Part shown: piece by piece, positions 26,431-40,139 of the stretch
How positions within the stretch are numbered: position 1 is the stretch's first letter
How the letters are laid out: each line of letters starts with the position of its first letter
NCBI RefSeq assembly: GCF_007096635.1
Contig: NZ_VKAA01000007.1
Location: forward strand, 186,001 to 250,000
Source of the DNA: Mycolicibacterium sp. 018/SC-01/001
GTDB lineage: Bacteria; Actinomycetota; Actinomycetes; Mycobacteriales; Mycobacteriaceae
Direction of reading: 5' to 3'
Length of the DNA: 64,000 bases
Notes under the pieces: model-generated
The model's input: only the letters and a program-made list of their open reading frames with translations
Databases searched by the model: none
What the model was told of the DNA's origin: nothing
Program-made: the position numbers and the translations under genes

Positions 26431-27203
26431 CCGGATCGGTCCGCGTTCGCGTAGATCGCGTCGCGGCAGTACGCCGCGAAGCCCGGTAGGTCGAACGACT
26501 CGTCGTACCGGGCGACGTACCGCGGATCACTGACGTACATGTCACCCAGGGTGCGGTGCATGGCCGGCGGGCAGTCGTAGAACCACCGGTTCACGTGGAT
26601 GCGGTGCTGCTCGGCGGCATCCATCGCCGAGTCGGAGTCGGCGGGCAGGCCGGCGCGATAGGCGTCGGACAGGGCTTTCTCGACCGCCTCGCCTTCGGCT
26701 TTGATACGGACCCAGTCCTCCTTGCCGTAGGACTTCGTCCGGCGCTGGGACTCCTTCCACTGCTCGGATTCGCCGAACTTCTCCTCGGCCTCGGCCTGGT
26801 AGTCGTCGAAACCCTCCCCGAAGAGTTCGCGCATGTCGTCGTCGGTCATAGGGGTGTTCGCCATGGCTTTCTCCAATGCCTGATCGATTGCCTCGACGAG
26901 ATCTCTCATCTCCTCGAGCCGGGACATGACGCGTTCGCGCTGGCGGATCAGGTGACTGACGTCGTCGCCATCGGTCAACAGCTGCGCGATCTCGTCGAGG
27001 GGCAGCTCGAGCCGGCGGTAGACGATGATCTGGGACAACCGCGTCAGGTCGGCCTGCGTGTACACGCGGTAGCCCGACGCGTTGCGTCGTCCCGGGGTCA
27101 GCAATCCGACGTCGTCGTAGTGGTGCAGCGTCCGGACCGTGATACCGAATCGCTGCGCGACCTCACCGACGGTGAGTTCCTCCACCTGCATCTCGTGCGT
27201 CAC
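26424..27203 (-). CDS. MerR-family regulator with TipAS-type drug-sensing domain
   Basis: 259 residues. MerR helix-turn-helix (LTVGEVAQRFGITVRTLHHYDDVGLLTP), a dimerisation coiled coil around residues 75-120, and a C-terminal TipAS domain (about 130-259, with RFFYDCPPAMHRTLGDMYVSDPRY-like HVNRWFYDCPPAMHRTLGDM) that binds thiopeptide-like or other multidrug ligands. Such proteins activate their own gene and efflux functions. The promoter at 27211-27241 has the stretched 19-base spacer typical of MerR targets and places the transcription start at GTG 27203. Confidence 0.9.
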   Translation of the reverse strand: MTHEMQVEELTVGEVAQRFGITVRTLHHYDDVGLLTPGRRNASGYRVYTQADLTRLSQIIVYRRLELPLDEIAQLLTDGDDVSHLIRQRERVMSRLEEMRDLVEAIDQALEKAMANTPMTDDDMRELFGEGFDDYQAEAEEKFGESEQWKESQRRTKSYGKEDWVRIKAEGEAVEKALSDAYRAGLPADSDSAMDAAEQHRIHVNRWFYDCPPAMHRTLGDMYVSDPRYVARYDESFDLPGFAAYCRDAIYANADRSGH

Positions 27204-27210
27204 GTCGACA

Positions 27211-27241
27211 AGGCTGACGCCTCACGTCGCGTGAGGGTCAA
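27211..27241 (-). promoter_or_regulatory. MerR-type autoregulated promoter
   Basis: On the minus strand: -35 TTGACC (27241-27236), a 19-base spacer and CAGCCT as -10 (27216-27211). The spacer holds the perfect inverted repeat CCTCACG-N3-CGTGAGG (27220-27236). The overlong spacer with a centred palindrome is the hallmark of MerR activation. Seven bases separate the -10 from GTG 27203. Confidence 0.75.
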
Positions 27242-27249
27242 GTCATCCG

Positions 27250-27804
27250 TCAGGCGGGTGTCGGCGGTGCGGGCGCCGGGACGGCGGCGGAGTCGGCGGG
27301 CGCCGGCTGACCACCGACCGGGATGTCGAGGGGAGCGCCGCACTGCAGCGTCCCGTACAGCGGATCGTCCTTGACGCGGAAGAACCGCGGCGCGATGAAC
27401 TGGTCGGCCTGCGCCACGATCTGGTCGTCGACGAGGATCTCGCAGTGCAGGTTGGAGCCGTAGGGCCACTCGATCGAGATCTGCATCCCGGCCAGTTTCG
27501 GGTCGGTCAGCACGGTGTTCACCTCGAACGTCTGCCCTGGCAACAGGGTCGGTTGAGCGCTGTTGACGTTCTGGTCGTCCTGCTTGTAGGCGACCACGGC
27601 GCCGCGGGAGGTGCCGTCGGCGCGCGCACGGTAGAGCACGTTGTGCTGGACCAGCGGCGCGGGCGGTTCGGAACCCGAGGCGGCGGGATCGGCGGGGTCG
27701 GCCATGGCGATCGAACCGCCGGCCGGGACCATCAGCGCACCCGCCGCGATGATCGCGGCGGCCGCGATGGTGAGGGCGCCCCGCGTCCGTCTGCTCGAAC
27801 TCAC
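27250..27804 (-). CDS. Secreted protein of unknown function
   Basis: 184 residues with a signal peptide ending near SIAMA-DP. The mature part is probably beta-rich and has two cysteines (NLHCEILVD and TLQCGAP) that could form a disulfide; the region MQISIEWPYGSNLHCEILVDDQIVAQ recalls the MmpS-like fold, but this is only a visual similarity. The end is Ala/Pro-rich. A TAGACT box (27811-27816) six bases before the GTG predicts its own leaderless transcript although it lies just behind the DUF402 gene. Confidence 0.65.
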   Translation of the reverse strand: MSSSRRTRGALTIAAAAIIAAGALMVPAGGSIAMADPADPAASGSEPPAPLVQHNVLYRARADGTSRGAVVAYKQDDQNVNSAQPTLLPGQTFEVNTVLTDPKLAGMQISIEWPYGSNLHCEILVDDQIVAQADQFIAPRFFRVKDDPLYGTLQCGAPLDIPVGGQPAPADSAAVPAPAPPTPA

Positions 27805-27813
27805 ATCGGGAGT

Positions 27814-28338
27814 CTATGCGCCCCGCCAGGTCAGCGTGATGCCGACGGATGCCAGCCACCGGTCCAGGTCGTAGCCGTGGCGCGTCAGCGCTTCGACGGT
27901 GTGCAGCGCGGTGTCGATGGCCTGTTCAGCGTCGACGGGGTCCAGCAGGCCGTCCCGGACCGCGGTGACGAGCTCGTCGACGTCGGTCACGTCGACGCCG
28001 CGGCCGGAGCGCAGCACCAGGTCGAGATAGTGGTCCACGCCGCTCCAGCGCTGCTCGCCCGGGGTGTAGACGCCGACATCGAGGTAGAAGTCCTGGTCCC
28101 GCTCGTGGCCGGGGTGAAAGTGGAACACCGTGACCCGCAGATTCAGGTCGGGCAGCAACCACGACTCGAGGTAGCCGAACTGTGCCCTCCCCGGGGTGGG
28201 CCGGGCCATGTAGAGACCCCAGGGCGCCACGGTGAAGACGTCGACATCCCGCACGACCCCCTTCGGGTCGGTGTTCGTGCGGGCGACGAGGTCGAAGATC
28301 TCGCGTTTGGGCGGGTGGATGCCGACCAGGATAGGCAC
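27814..28338 (-). CDS. DUF402-family protein
   Basis: 174 residues from GTG 28338. The segment [28 protein letters not shown], then [26 protein letters not shown], matches DUF402 (PF04167), a family that includes nucleoside phosphatases with a YjiC/FomD-like fold; the acidic DVGVYTPGE and DHYLDLVL stretches would bind metal. The frame opens at 28398, where its ATG would share the CATG of the uvrB start; the internal GTG leaves room for the uvrB promoter and is preferred. Rv1632c position in the conserved block. Confidence 0.75.
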   Translation of the reverse strand: MPILVGIHPPKREIFDLVARTNTDPKGVVRDVDVFTVAPWGLYMARPTPGRAQFGYLESWLLPDLNLRVTVFHFHPGHERDQDFYLDVGVYTPGEQRWSGVDHYLDLVLRSGRGVDVTDVDELVTAVRDGLLDPVDAEQAIDTALHTVEALTRHGYDLDRWLASVGITLTWRGA

Positions 28339-28366
28339 AGGATGGGCAGTCGCACGGGAAGAGAAG

Positions 28367-28389
28367 TTGTCGGTGCCGGGTTCTACCCT
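28367..28389 (+). promoter_or_regulatory. PafBC-type DNA-damage promoter of uvrB
   Basis: TTGTCGGTG (28367-28375), eight bases, TACCCT (28384-28389): an exact match to the RecA-NDp consensus TTGTCRGTG-N8-TANNNT. Seven bases then lead to ATG 28397, so the transcript should begin at the start codon. Confidence 0.85.
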
Positions 28390-28396
28390 GGTGAAC

Positions 28397-30559
<2,163 letters not shown>

Positions 30560-30598
30560 CTTGATCTGAAGCACGGTTGAGGTCCTACGGTCGACTGC

Positions 30599-32029
30599 GT
30601 GACAGACATCGACGCTGACAGCGCTGCGACCGAGCAGCAGAGTTCTGGGACGTGGCGCGACCTTCTGGGACCGCGGTACCTGGGGGCATCCACGGTGCTC
30701 GCGGGTGGCGTCGCGCTGTATGCGACCAACGAGTTCCTGACGATCAGCCTGATGCCCAGTGCAGTCGCGGACATCGGCGGCCAACGGCTGTACGCGTGGG
30801 TCACCACCGTGTATCTGGTCGGATCGGTGGTGGCGGCGACCACTGTGCACGCCATTCTGATGAGGTGGGGCCCGCGACGGTCGTATCTGTTGGGGCTGAG
30901 CATGTTCGGCGTCGGGAGCCTCGGCTGCGCGGTGGCGCCCACCATGGAGCTGATGCTGGTGGGTCGCACGGTGCAGGGTGCGGCCGGCGGCCTGTTGGCC
31001 GGACTCGGGTACGCGGTGATCAACACCGCGCTGCCGGCCCGACTGTGGACGAAGGCCTCGGCGCTGGTGTCGGCGATGTGGGGTGTCGGAACGCTGGTCG
31101 GACCGGCCGCCGGCGGCCTGTTCGCCCAATTCGGTTCGTGGCGTTGGGCTTTCGGGGTGCTAGTGGTGATGACGACGGCGATGTCGGCTTTGGTGCCGGT
31201 GGCACTGCCTGGCCAACGCGACGCAACCGTGGCGACGCGGGTCGGGGTCCCGGTCCGGTCCCTGCTGCTCCTCGGCACGGCGGCCCTGCTGGTGTCGGCC
31301 GCCGGGGTCCCGCATGACGTACGGGCCACCGCGGGTCTGCTGGCCGCCGGTCTGGTGTTGATTCCGGTGTTCGTGGTCGTCGACCGGCGGGCGCGTGCTG
31401 CGGTGTTGCCACCGAGCGCGTTCGCCCCCGGGCCGTTGAAGTGGGTGTACCTGACGCTGGGTGTGCTGATGGCGGCGACGATGGTGGACATGTACGTGCC
31501 GCTGTTCGCGCAGCGACTCGCCCATCTCGCGCCGCTGGCGGCGGGCTTCCTCGGCGCAGGCCTGGCGGTGGGCTGGACGGTGGGGGAGATCAGCAGTGCG
31601 TCGCTGGGCAAGCCGGCGGTGATCGTGCGCGTGGTGGCGCTGGCCCCGCTGGTCATGGCGGCGGGGCTGACGATCGGCGCGCTGACGCAGCGGCAGGACG
31701 CGTCGGTGTGGTCCGTCGCGGCGTGGGCGCTCGCTCTGGTGATCACCGGCTCCGGCATCGGCATCGCGTGGCCCCATCTGTCGGCGTGGGCGATGAGCAA
31801 GGTGCGCGATCCGGCCGAGGGGCCCGCCGCCGCGGCGGCGATCAACACCGTGCAGGTGATCTGCGGGGCGTTCGGTGCAGCGTTGGCCGGTGTGGTGGTC
31901 AACGTGTCCGATCGTGGTGATGCGACAGCGGCCCACTGGCTGTTCGGCGTGTTCGCGGTGCTGGCGGCCTCGGCGGCGGTGAGCGCGATCCGCAGCGGCC
32001 GCCCCGTGCCCGATCCAGGATCACGGTGA
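30599..32029 (+). CDS. Major facilitator superfamily drug efflux transporter (Rv1634-like)
   Basis: 476 residues with about 14 membrane segments, the DHA2 pattern. The N-terminal half has LYAWVTTVYLVGSVVAATTVHA and motif-C-like GLGYAVINTALPA regions. Located as Rv1634, a reported drug efflux pump, right behind uvrB. A TACGGT box (30586-30591) lies seven bases before GTG 30599, so it has its own leaderless promoter inside the short uvrB-MFS gap. Confidence 0.87.
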   Translation: MTDIDADSAATEQQSSGTWRDLLGPRYLGASTVLAGGVALYATNEFLTISLMPSAVADIGGQRLYAWVTTVYLVGSVVAATTVHAILMRWGPRRSYLLGLSMFGVGSLGCAVAPTMELMLVGRTVQGAAGGLLAGLGYAVINTALPARLWTKASALVSAMWGVGTLVGPAAGGLFAQFGSWRWAFGVLVVMTTAMSALVPVALPGQRDATVATRVGVPVRSLLLLGTAALLVSAAGVPHDVRATAGLLAAGLVLIPVFVVVDRRARAAVLPPSAFAPGPLKWVYLTLGVLMAATMVDMYVPLFAQRLAHLAPLAAGFLGAGLAVGWTVGEISSASLGKPAVIVRVVALAPLVMAAGLTIGALTQRQDASVWSVAAWALALVITGSGIGIAWPHLSAWAMSKVRDPAEGPAAAAAINTVQVICGAFGAALAGVVVNVSDRGDATAAHWLFGVFAVLAASAAVSAIRSGRPVPDPGSR

Positions 32030-32077
32030 GCGCAAGCCTCGGCCTGCGCGACGGAGCACGGCAGAGTGACGGCCAGT

Positions 32078-32148
32078 GCGGGTGTGGCTGAGTGGCTAGG
32101 CACCGGCCTGCAAAGCCGTTTACACGGGTTCGAATCCCGTCATCCGCT
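32078..32148 (+). tRNA. tRNA-Cys (anticodon GCA)
   Basis: 71 bases. Acceptor GCGGGTG pairs with CATCCGC (one G-U); D-arm TGGCTGAGTGGCTAGGCA; anticodon loop CTGCAAA gives GCA; T-arm ACGGG, TTCGAAT, CCCGT. CCA is not encoded. Confidence 0.95.
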
Positions 32149-32177
32149 CGCATCGGGTCCCCGGGTACCTTGACCTC

Positions 32178-32522
32178 GTGACGTGGCTCCTCCTACTCCT
32201 GGCCATCGTCAGTGAGGTCTCCGCGACGCTGTCGCTGAAGGCGGCCGTCACCACCCCCGCGCTGTACGTCGTCGTGGTCGGGGGATACCTCGCGTCGTTC
32301 GTGTTCCTCGCGCTCGTCCTCAAGCGCGGCATGGGACTCGGCGTGGCCTACGGCATCTGGGGTGCGATCGGCGTCGCTCTCACCGCCGTGCTGTCGTCGC
32401 TCGTCTTCGGCGAGGCGTTCACGATCGTGATGGGCATCGGCATGGTCTGCATCATCGGGGGCGTGCTGCTCGTGGAGATGGGGTCTCACCGCGTCGACGA
32501 CACCGCTGCCGGTCCGCCGTGA
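32178..32522 (+). CDS. Small multidrug resistance (SMR) protein, first of a pair
   Basis: 114 residues with four membrane helices. The essential membrane glutamate is present in helix 1 (LAIVSEVSATLSLKA, E13), and GVAYGIWGAIGVALTAVLSSLVFGEAF is the SMR helix 3 signature. Overlaps the next SMR gene by four bases, suggesting a heteromeric pump such as EbrAB or YkkCD. TACCTT (32166-32171) six bases before the GTG predicts a leaderless transcript. Confidence 0.92.
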   Translation: MTWLLLLLAIVSEVSATLSLKAAVTTPALYVVVVGGYLASFVFLALVLKRGMGLGVAYGIWGAIGVALTAVLSSLVFGEAFTIVMGIGMVCIIGGVLLVEMGSHRVDDTAAGPP

Positions 32523-32842
32523 TCCAGTACCTGTTCTTGGCAGGTGCCATCGCGTCGGAAGTGACCGGCACCCTGGCCCTGCGGGTCGCCGCCGGCGGTC
32601 GTCGCCCCTTCTACGTCATCGTGATCGTCGCCTACCTCATCGCGTTCACCCTGCTGTCCGCGTCGCTGCGACACGGCATGCCGCTCGGCATCGCCTACGG
32701 CATCTGGGCCGCCGCGGGGGTCGCCCTGACCGCCGCCGCGTCCCGCATCCTCTTCCGCGAGCCGCTCACGCCCACGATGCTCGCCGGGATGGGTTTGATC
32801 GTGGCTGGCGTCCTGCTCGTCGAACTCGGTGCAGCGCACTGA
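32519..32842 (+). CDS. Small multidrug resistance (SMR) protein, second of a pair
   Basis: 107 residues, four helices, with E14 in AGAIASEVTGTLALRVA and PLGIAYGIWAAAGVALTAAASRILFREPLT. Its GTG overlaps the stop of the partner (GTGA), so the two are made in fixed ratio. Substrate may be quaternary ammonium compounds, guanidinium or polyamines; no riboswitch is seen upstream. Confidence 0.92.
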   Translation: MIQYLFLAGAIASEVTGTLALRVAAGGRRPFYVIVIVAYLIAFTLLSASLRHGMPLGIAYGIWAAAGVALTAAASRILFREPLTPTMLAGMGLIVAGVLLVELGAAH

Positions 32843-32861
32843 GACGCATCAAAAGGCTCCC

Positions 32862-32890
32862 CGCTCAGCGAAGTCATTATCCACTGAGCG
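32862..32890. repeat. Inverted repeat after the SMR pair
   Basis: CGCTCAG (32862-32868) and CTGAGCG (32884-32890) with a 15-base loop. It could end the SMR transcript or be an operator for the cutinase gene; neither is certain. Confidence 0.35.
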
Positions 32891-32987
32891 AAAGGCCCTC
32901 ATCGAATAACGCCACGTCACAGCGGTGCCTAGCGCGAGGACAACACAGTTCGGCAACGCATCGATCACCTTTGTGTCGCCCACCTGG

Positions 32988-33017
32988 CAATGTTTGCTGG
33001 AACTGTGCCACGGTGAT
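32988..33017 (+). promoter_or_regulatory. TTTGCT/CACGGTG motif upstream of the cutinase gene
   Basis: CAATG, TTTGCT, ten bases, CACGGTGAT. Nearly identical in order to the elements at 3248-3276 and, on the minus strand, 5975-5948. Here it ends only three bases before the GTG start. Confidence 0.45.
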
Positions 33018-33020
33018 CGC

Positions 33021-33767
33021 GTGAGCACTCGCCAGGCAGCTCGTGCGATCGGCCTCGCGGTCACCTGCGCGCTCGCGTTGTGCGCCATGGCCGTTCGTGC
33101 ACCGATCGCTGCGGCGGCCTCCTGCCCGGATGTGGAAGTGGTGTTCGCACGGGGCACCAGCGACAAGCCTGGCTTCGGGCCCGTCGGCACGCTATTCGTC
33201 AAAGCGCTGCAGAAAAAGTTGAGCACCAAGAAAATTGACGCGTACGCCGTCGACTACTCGGCCAGTTGGGACTTCTCGAAATCGACGTCCGAAGGTGCGG
33301 TCGACGCCAACAAGCACGTCCAGTACGTCGCCGGCATCTGTCCGCAGACCAAGATCGTGCTCGGCGGAATCTCCCAGGGCGCCGGGGTGATCGACCTCAT
33401 CACGATCGGCAAGAAGAAGCTGTGGTTCTTCACGCCCTCGCCGCTGCCCGACACCATGGTCAACCACGTCTCCGCGATCGCCGTGTTCGGTAACCCGTCC
33501 CGGGATTACGCCAACCTCGGCCCCCTGACCACCTTGAGCCCGTTGTACGGCAGCAGAACCATCGACCTGTGTGCGACGAACGACCCCTACTGTTCCAAGG
33601 GGTTCGACATGTTCGCCCACTACTCCTACATGTGGAACGGGATGATCGACCAGGCCGCCGCGTTCGCTGCGCGGCGGGTGGTGGGTCTCGCCGGTGACAC
33701 CAAACTGTCTGCGCAGCTGGATGATCCGGTGTCCGAACTCGAACCGGTTTCTGGACCCGGCGGCTGA
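33021..33767 (+). CDS. Secreted cutinase-family esterase
   Basis: 248 residues. Signal peptide ending near AAA-SCPD. The cutinase triad is complete: S118 in GGISQGAG, D188 in CATNDPYC and H200 in FAHYSYM; cysteine pairs at both ends of the fold match the family disulfides. Mycobacterial cutinase-like proteins hydrolyse esters and phospholipids at the cell surface. The GTG at 33021 gives a proper signal peptide; the frame opens earlier at 32925 without support. Confidence 0.9.
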   Translation: MSTRQAARAIGLAVTCALALCAMAVRAPIAAAASCPDVEVVFARGTSDKPGFGPVGTLFVKALQKKLSTKKIDAYAVDYSASWDFSKSTSEGAVDANKHVQYVAGICPQTKIVLGGISQGAGVIDLITIGKKKLWFFTPSPLPDTMVNHVSAIAVFGNPSRDYANLGPLTTLSPLYGSRTIDLCATNDPYCSKGFDMFAHYSYMWNGMIDQAAAFAARRVVGLAGDTKLSAQLDDPVSELEPVSGPGG

Positions 33768-33997
33768 TGTACCGCCGACCCCGCAGAACACCCCGCTGTG
33801 GAGACGCAGACGCGTGAGCGCAGTGTCGGGCGCGTCACCTCGCTGCCCGCAGCGTGACGTTGCTAGCGCGCGTGCGTGCATATCCTGGGCAAATGCGCGA
33901 CTGGTGTGGTGATTCGCACCCATGTCCGCCGGACGGCGGGTTACTGTCACGATTGGCCTGGAATGGCAGAGCAGCAACTCACATCGGGAGGACATGA
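33768..33997 (+). promoter_or_regulatory. Non-coding region before the universal stress protein gene
   Basis: No gene seen. It holds an inverted repeat CCGCCG-GA-CGGCGG around 33926-33939 and a TACTGT -10 candidate (33942-33947), which would give a leader of about 44 bases ending in GGGAGG. Confidence 0.4.
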
Positions 33998-34441
33998 ATG
34001 AGCGCCTACCAAACCGTGGTGGTCGGCACGGACGGTTCGGACTCGTCGTTGCGTGCGGTGGATCGTGCCGGTCAGATCGCCGCAGGAGCGGGCGCCAAGC
34101 TGATCGTCTCGACGGCGTATTTCCCGCAGGGCGAGGATCAGCGCGCGGCAGACCTGCTCAAGGACGAGGGCTACAAGATGTCCGGCAACGCCCCGATCTA
34201 CGCGATCCTGCGGGAGGCCCGGGACCGGGCGCGGGCCGCCGGTGCCGAGAACATCGAGGAGAAGGCCGTTGTGGGCGCACCCGTCGACGCCCTGGTCGAA
34301 CTCGTCGAGGAGACGGGCGCGGATCTGCTGGTCGTCGGCAACGTCGGATTGAGCACGATCGCGGGCCGGCTCTTGGGCTCCGTTCCCGCGAACGTCGCCC
34401 GCCGGGCGAAGTCCGACGTGCTGATCGTCCACACGTCCTGA
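33998..34441 (+). CDS. Universal stress protein (Rv1636-like)
   Basis: 147 residues, one USP domain. The nucleotide-binding signature VVGNVGLSTIAGRLLGSVPANVARRAKSDVLIVHT (glycines then S-V) is present. The Rv1636 family is reported to bind cAMP, which is relevant because two adenylate cyclases lie in this window. ATG 33998 follows GGGAGGAC. Its transcript ends at the hairpin shared with the aldolase gene. Confidence 0.93.
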   Translation: MSAYQTVVVGTDGSDSSLRAVDRAGQIAAGAGAKLIVSTAYFPQGEDQRAADLLKDEGYKMSGNAPIYAILREARDRARAAGAENIEEKAVVGAPVDALVELVEETGADLLVVGNVGLSTIAGRLLGSVPANVARRAKSDVLIVHTS

Positions 34442-34455
34442 CACGCGACAACGAC

Positions 34456-34488
34456 AAACCCTGGGCCGGAACCACCGACCCAGGGTTT
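34456..34488. terminator. Bidirectional terminator between the stress protein and aldolase genes
   Basis: AAACCCTGGG (34456-34465) pairs with CCCAGGGTTT (34479-34488) across 13 bases; a T-run ends the plus strand and AAA begins it, so it works for both convergent genes. Confidence 0.8.
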
Positions 34489-34501
34489 TCTCGTCAGCGG
34501 C

Positions 34502-35386
34502 TCACGTCGCCGATGCCTTGGCGATCGCGACGATCGCCGCGTCCAGCGTCGCGTTGAACTCCTCGTCGCTCTGCTGGGCCGTCAAGCCTTCGGTCAGGGC
34601 GCGCGAGAAGCTCGCGATCACCCCGTTGTTGGCGGCCAATTTGTCGCAGGCCTCGTCGCGGTCGTAGCCACCCGAGAGGGCCACGACGCGCACCACCTTC
34701 GGATGGTCGACCAGGTCGCGGTAGAGGTTGTCGACGCTGGGCAACGTCAGCTTCAGCATGACCGCCTGCCCCTCGCCGAGACCGTCGAGACCCGCCAGCA
34801 GCGCGGTCTTCAGCTGATCCTCCGCCTCGGCCTTCTGCGGGCTGTGGATGTCGACCTCGGGCTCGATGATCGGCATCAGGCCGGCGGCCAGGATCTGCGT
34901 GCCGATCTCGAACTGCTGGTCGACGACGGCCTGCAGGCCCGCGCCGCGTGTCTTGATGACCGAACGCATCTTGGTCCCGAACACGCCCTTGTCCCGGGCG
35001 CGGGTCAGCAGGTCGGCCAACCCGGGGATCGGCTTCATCACCTGGGCGCCGTCCTGTTCGTCGGCGAGGCCCTTGTCGACTTTGAGGAACGGCACGATCT
35101 TCTTGACGTTCCACAGGTAATCGGCCGTGGGCCGGCCCCCGACCTCGCGGTCCATCGTGTCCTCGAACAGGATCGCGCCCAGAATCCGGTCGCCGTCGAA
35201 GCTCGGACTCGTGATGATCCGGGTGCGCATCTCGTGCACGAGGTCGAACATCTGCGCATCGCCGGAGTAGGCGTTCTCGTCGATGCCGTAGAGCTTCAGC
35301 GCCTTGGGCGTGCTGCCGCCGCTCTGGTCGAGGGCTGCGATGAAGCCGGCGCCACGCTGCACCTTGCTGAGTTGTTCGGTGTTCAT
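34502..35386 (-). CDS. Class I fructose-bisphosphate aldolase
   Basis: 294 residues, the length of bacterial class I (Staphylococcus-type) aldolases. Landmarks are [16 protein letters not shown] at the N-terminus, [28 protein letters not shown] and the VMLKLTLPS stretch likely to carry the Schiff-base lysine. Cleaves fructose-1,6-bisphosphate in glycolysis; mycobacteria also have a class II enzyme elsewhere. ATG 35386 has AGGAAGGGAA upstream. It lies 34 bases behind the metallo-hydrolase gene on the same strand, so the two are probably one operon. As I recall it is not at this place in M. tuberculosis. Confidence 0.92.
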   Translation of the reverse strand: MNTEQLSKVQRGAGFIAALDQSGGSTPKALKLYGIDENAYSGDAQMFDLVHEMRTRIITSPSFDGDRILGAILFEDTMDREVGGRPTADYLWNVKKIVPFLKVDKGLADEQDGAQVMKPIPGLADLLTRARDKGVFGTKMRSVIKTRGAGLQAVVDQQFEIGTQILAAGLMPIIEPEVDIHSPQKAEAEDQLKTALLAGLDGLGEGQAVMLKLTLPSVDNLYRDLVDHPKVVRVVALSGGYDRDEACDKLAANNGVIASFSRALTEGLTAQQSDEEFNATLDAAIVAIAKASAT

Positions 35387-35420
35387 GTTCCCTTCCTGAT
35401 GGTCCTCGGCAGAAACGCGG

Positions 35421-36110
35421 TCACCAACCGCGCTCGCGCCACTCATCCAGATGCGGACGCTCGGCTCCGAGGGTGGTGTCATCGCCGTGTCCTGGATACA
35501 CGACAGTGGAATCGGCGAAGACATCGAACAGGCGGCTGGTCACGTCTGCCAGCAGCTGCTCGAAATCCCCGTCCTTCCAGGTCTTTCCGACGCCCCCGGG
35601 AAACAGGCAGTCCCCGGTGAACAGGTGCACGCGTTCCTGCCCGTCCTCGTCGGTGTCGGCGTCGCGCAGCGCCAGGGCCACCGAGCCTGGTGTGTGGCCG
35701 CGCAGGTGGATCACGTCGAAGTGCAGGTCGCCGACGTCGACGCGGTCGCCGTCGGCGAGCAGGCGCTGCGGGGTCACCGGCAGCGGCTCGGCGTCGAGCG
35801 AGTGCGCGGCGGTGGGGGCGCCGGTGGCGTCGGCCACCTCCTCGAGCGCCATCCAGTGGTCCTGGTGCTGATGGCTGGTGACGATCAGCGACAGGGTCGG
35901 TGCCGCGTCGGCGATGAGGCCGTGCAGGAGTTCGGCATCGTTGGCGGCGTCGATGAGTAGCGTCTGGCCGGTGCGGGAACAGGTCACCAGGTAGGCGTTG
36001 TTGTCCATGGGACCCACTGAGACCTTGACGATGGACGCGCCGGGCAGGCAGCGCCGTGCGGCGGTGCGGGGCTCGACGTGTCCTGTGTAGTTGTCGTCGA
36101 CGACGGTCAT
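35421..36110 (-). CDS. Metallo-beta-lactamase-fold hydrolase, glyoxalase II-like
   Basis: 229 residues. Metal ligands: SHQHQDHW (HxHxDH motif), [16 protein letters not shown] and YPGHGDDT. Rv1637c position; related enzymes hydrolyse S-lactoyl or other thioesters of low-molecular-weight thiols, possibly of mycothiol here. ATG 36110 gives the conserved domain; a TAACGT box eight bases upstream suggests a leaderless start. Divergent from uvrA. Confidence 0.88.
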   Translation of the reverse strand: MTVVDDNYTGHVEPRTAARRCLPGASIVKVSVGPMDNNAYLVTCSRTGQTLLIDAANDAELLHGLIADAAPTLSLIVTSHQHQDHWMALEEVADATGAPTAAHSLDAEPLPVTPQRLLADGDRVDVGDLHFDVIHLRGHTPGSVALALRDADTDEDGQERVHLFTGDCLFPGGVGKTWKDGDFEQLLADVTSRLFDVFADSTVVYPGHGDDTTLGAERPHLDEWRERGW

Positions 36111-36162
36111 GGTGACCCACGTTACTTCGCCGCGCGACCTGCGCCGCCACCGCGGGTGAAAG

Positions 36163-36185
36163 CTGTCGGTGGGTCGCCCTAGCAT
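36163..36185 (+). promoter_or_regulatory. PafBC-type DNA-damage promoter of uvrA
   Basis: CTGTCGGTG (36163-36171), eight bases, TAGCAT (36180-36185): eight of nine upstream positions and the full -10 match the RecA-NDp consensus with exact spacing. The leader would be about 56 bases and includes a GGAGGGAAAGGA ribosome site. Confidence 0.8.
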
Positions 36186-36247
36186 GGTCCTGTACTGCGT
36201 CCAGCGGACGCATCGGGCACGTTTTCTCCTCGGAGGGAAAGGACATC

Positions 36248-39140
<2,893 letters not shown>

Positions 39141-39151
<11 letters not shown>

Positions 39152-40049
39152 TCGGGTCCAGGACCTCGTCCAGGATCCGTCGAAACGCCGTGACGCCGGG
39201 GTCGTTGTCCGACCGGGTGTGCCAGAACACCCGGACGTCATAGGTCGGAAGCTCGAGCGGGATCTCGACGAGCGTGATCGCTGACGTGCGGGCGTGGAAT
39301 TCGGCCAGGCGGCGCGGGGCCACACCGATGCAGTGGCCGTTCTCGACGACGGGGAACAGCGAGCTGTAGTGCGGCACGGTGATGCGGATCCGCCGGGTGA
39401 GGCCGGCGCGAGCCAGCGCGTCGTCCACTTCGCGACCGCGTCCGGCGCTGATGTGGACATGCGCATGCGGGAGGTCGACGAACCGTTCGAGCGTCATCGC
39501 TGCGGTGGCGTCGGGGTGGTGTGAAGCGATGACGCCGACCATGTCGTCGCTGAATGCGGGCTCCGAATGCCATGCCGCCGGTCGCGTGGCGGGAATGCCC
39601 ACGTAGACATCGATCTCACCGCTGGCCAGAGCGTCGGCCACGCTGATGCGGTCGACGGCCTGCACCCGCAGACGTGAACGCGGAGCGTGCCGGTGCAGCG
39701 TGCGGTCGAGGCCCGGCAGGAGCAGAGGGCCGTACAGATCGGCGAAGGCGATCACCCACTCGCGCGTGGTCGTGGACAGATCGAACGCGTCGAGGCCCTG
39801 CACGATCCCCTGGACGAGGCGCAGCGCCTCGTCGAGGCGGGGCTGTACGGCCAACGCCGCGGGGGTGGGGCTCAATCCACGTCCGGAGCGCACCACCAGC
39901 GGGTCACCCAACAGAACCCGAAGACGCGCCAACGCATTCGACACGGCGGGCTGCGTCAGATGCAGACGAGCGGCGGCCCTGGTGGCACTGCGCTCCTCGA
40001 TGACGGCATACAGGACGACGAGGAGATTGAGGTCCACACCGGTGAGATT
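39141..40049 (-). CDS. LysR-family transcriptional regulator
   Basis: 302 residues from GTG 40049. Helix-turn-helix [36 protein letters not shown] and a NodD/LinR-like effector domain. It is divergent from an NmrA-type gene and probably controls it. The frame opens at 40070, but that would place the start inside the palindromes of the intergenic region, and family members begin at VNLTGVDLN. Confidence 0.88.
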
Positions 40050-40053
40050 CACT

Positions 40054-40096
40054 TGATGAATGTGACACATCAGAACTCATGATTGGTGCTGATGAG
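40054..40096. promoter_or_regulatory. Palindromes between the LysR and NmrA genes
   Basis: TGATG-N9-CATCA (40054-40072) contains the perfect palindrome ATGTG-A-CACAT (40060-40070), and CTCAT-N11-ATGAG spans 40076-40096. These are likely binding sites of the adjacent LysR regulator. Confidence 0.5.
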
Positions 40097-40139
40097 CCGG
40101 AGTTCCTACCGTCGGTATCGGGGACGACGAAAGGACCCG

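Noticed and set aside
32862..32890. Inverted repeat after the SMR pair as a guanidine-type or drug-sensing RNA
   Set aside because: It lies downstream, not upstream, of the SMR genes and has no riboswitch features.
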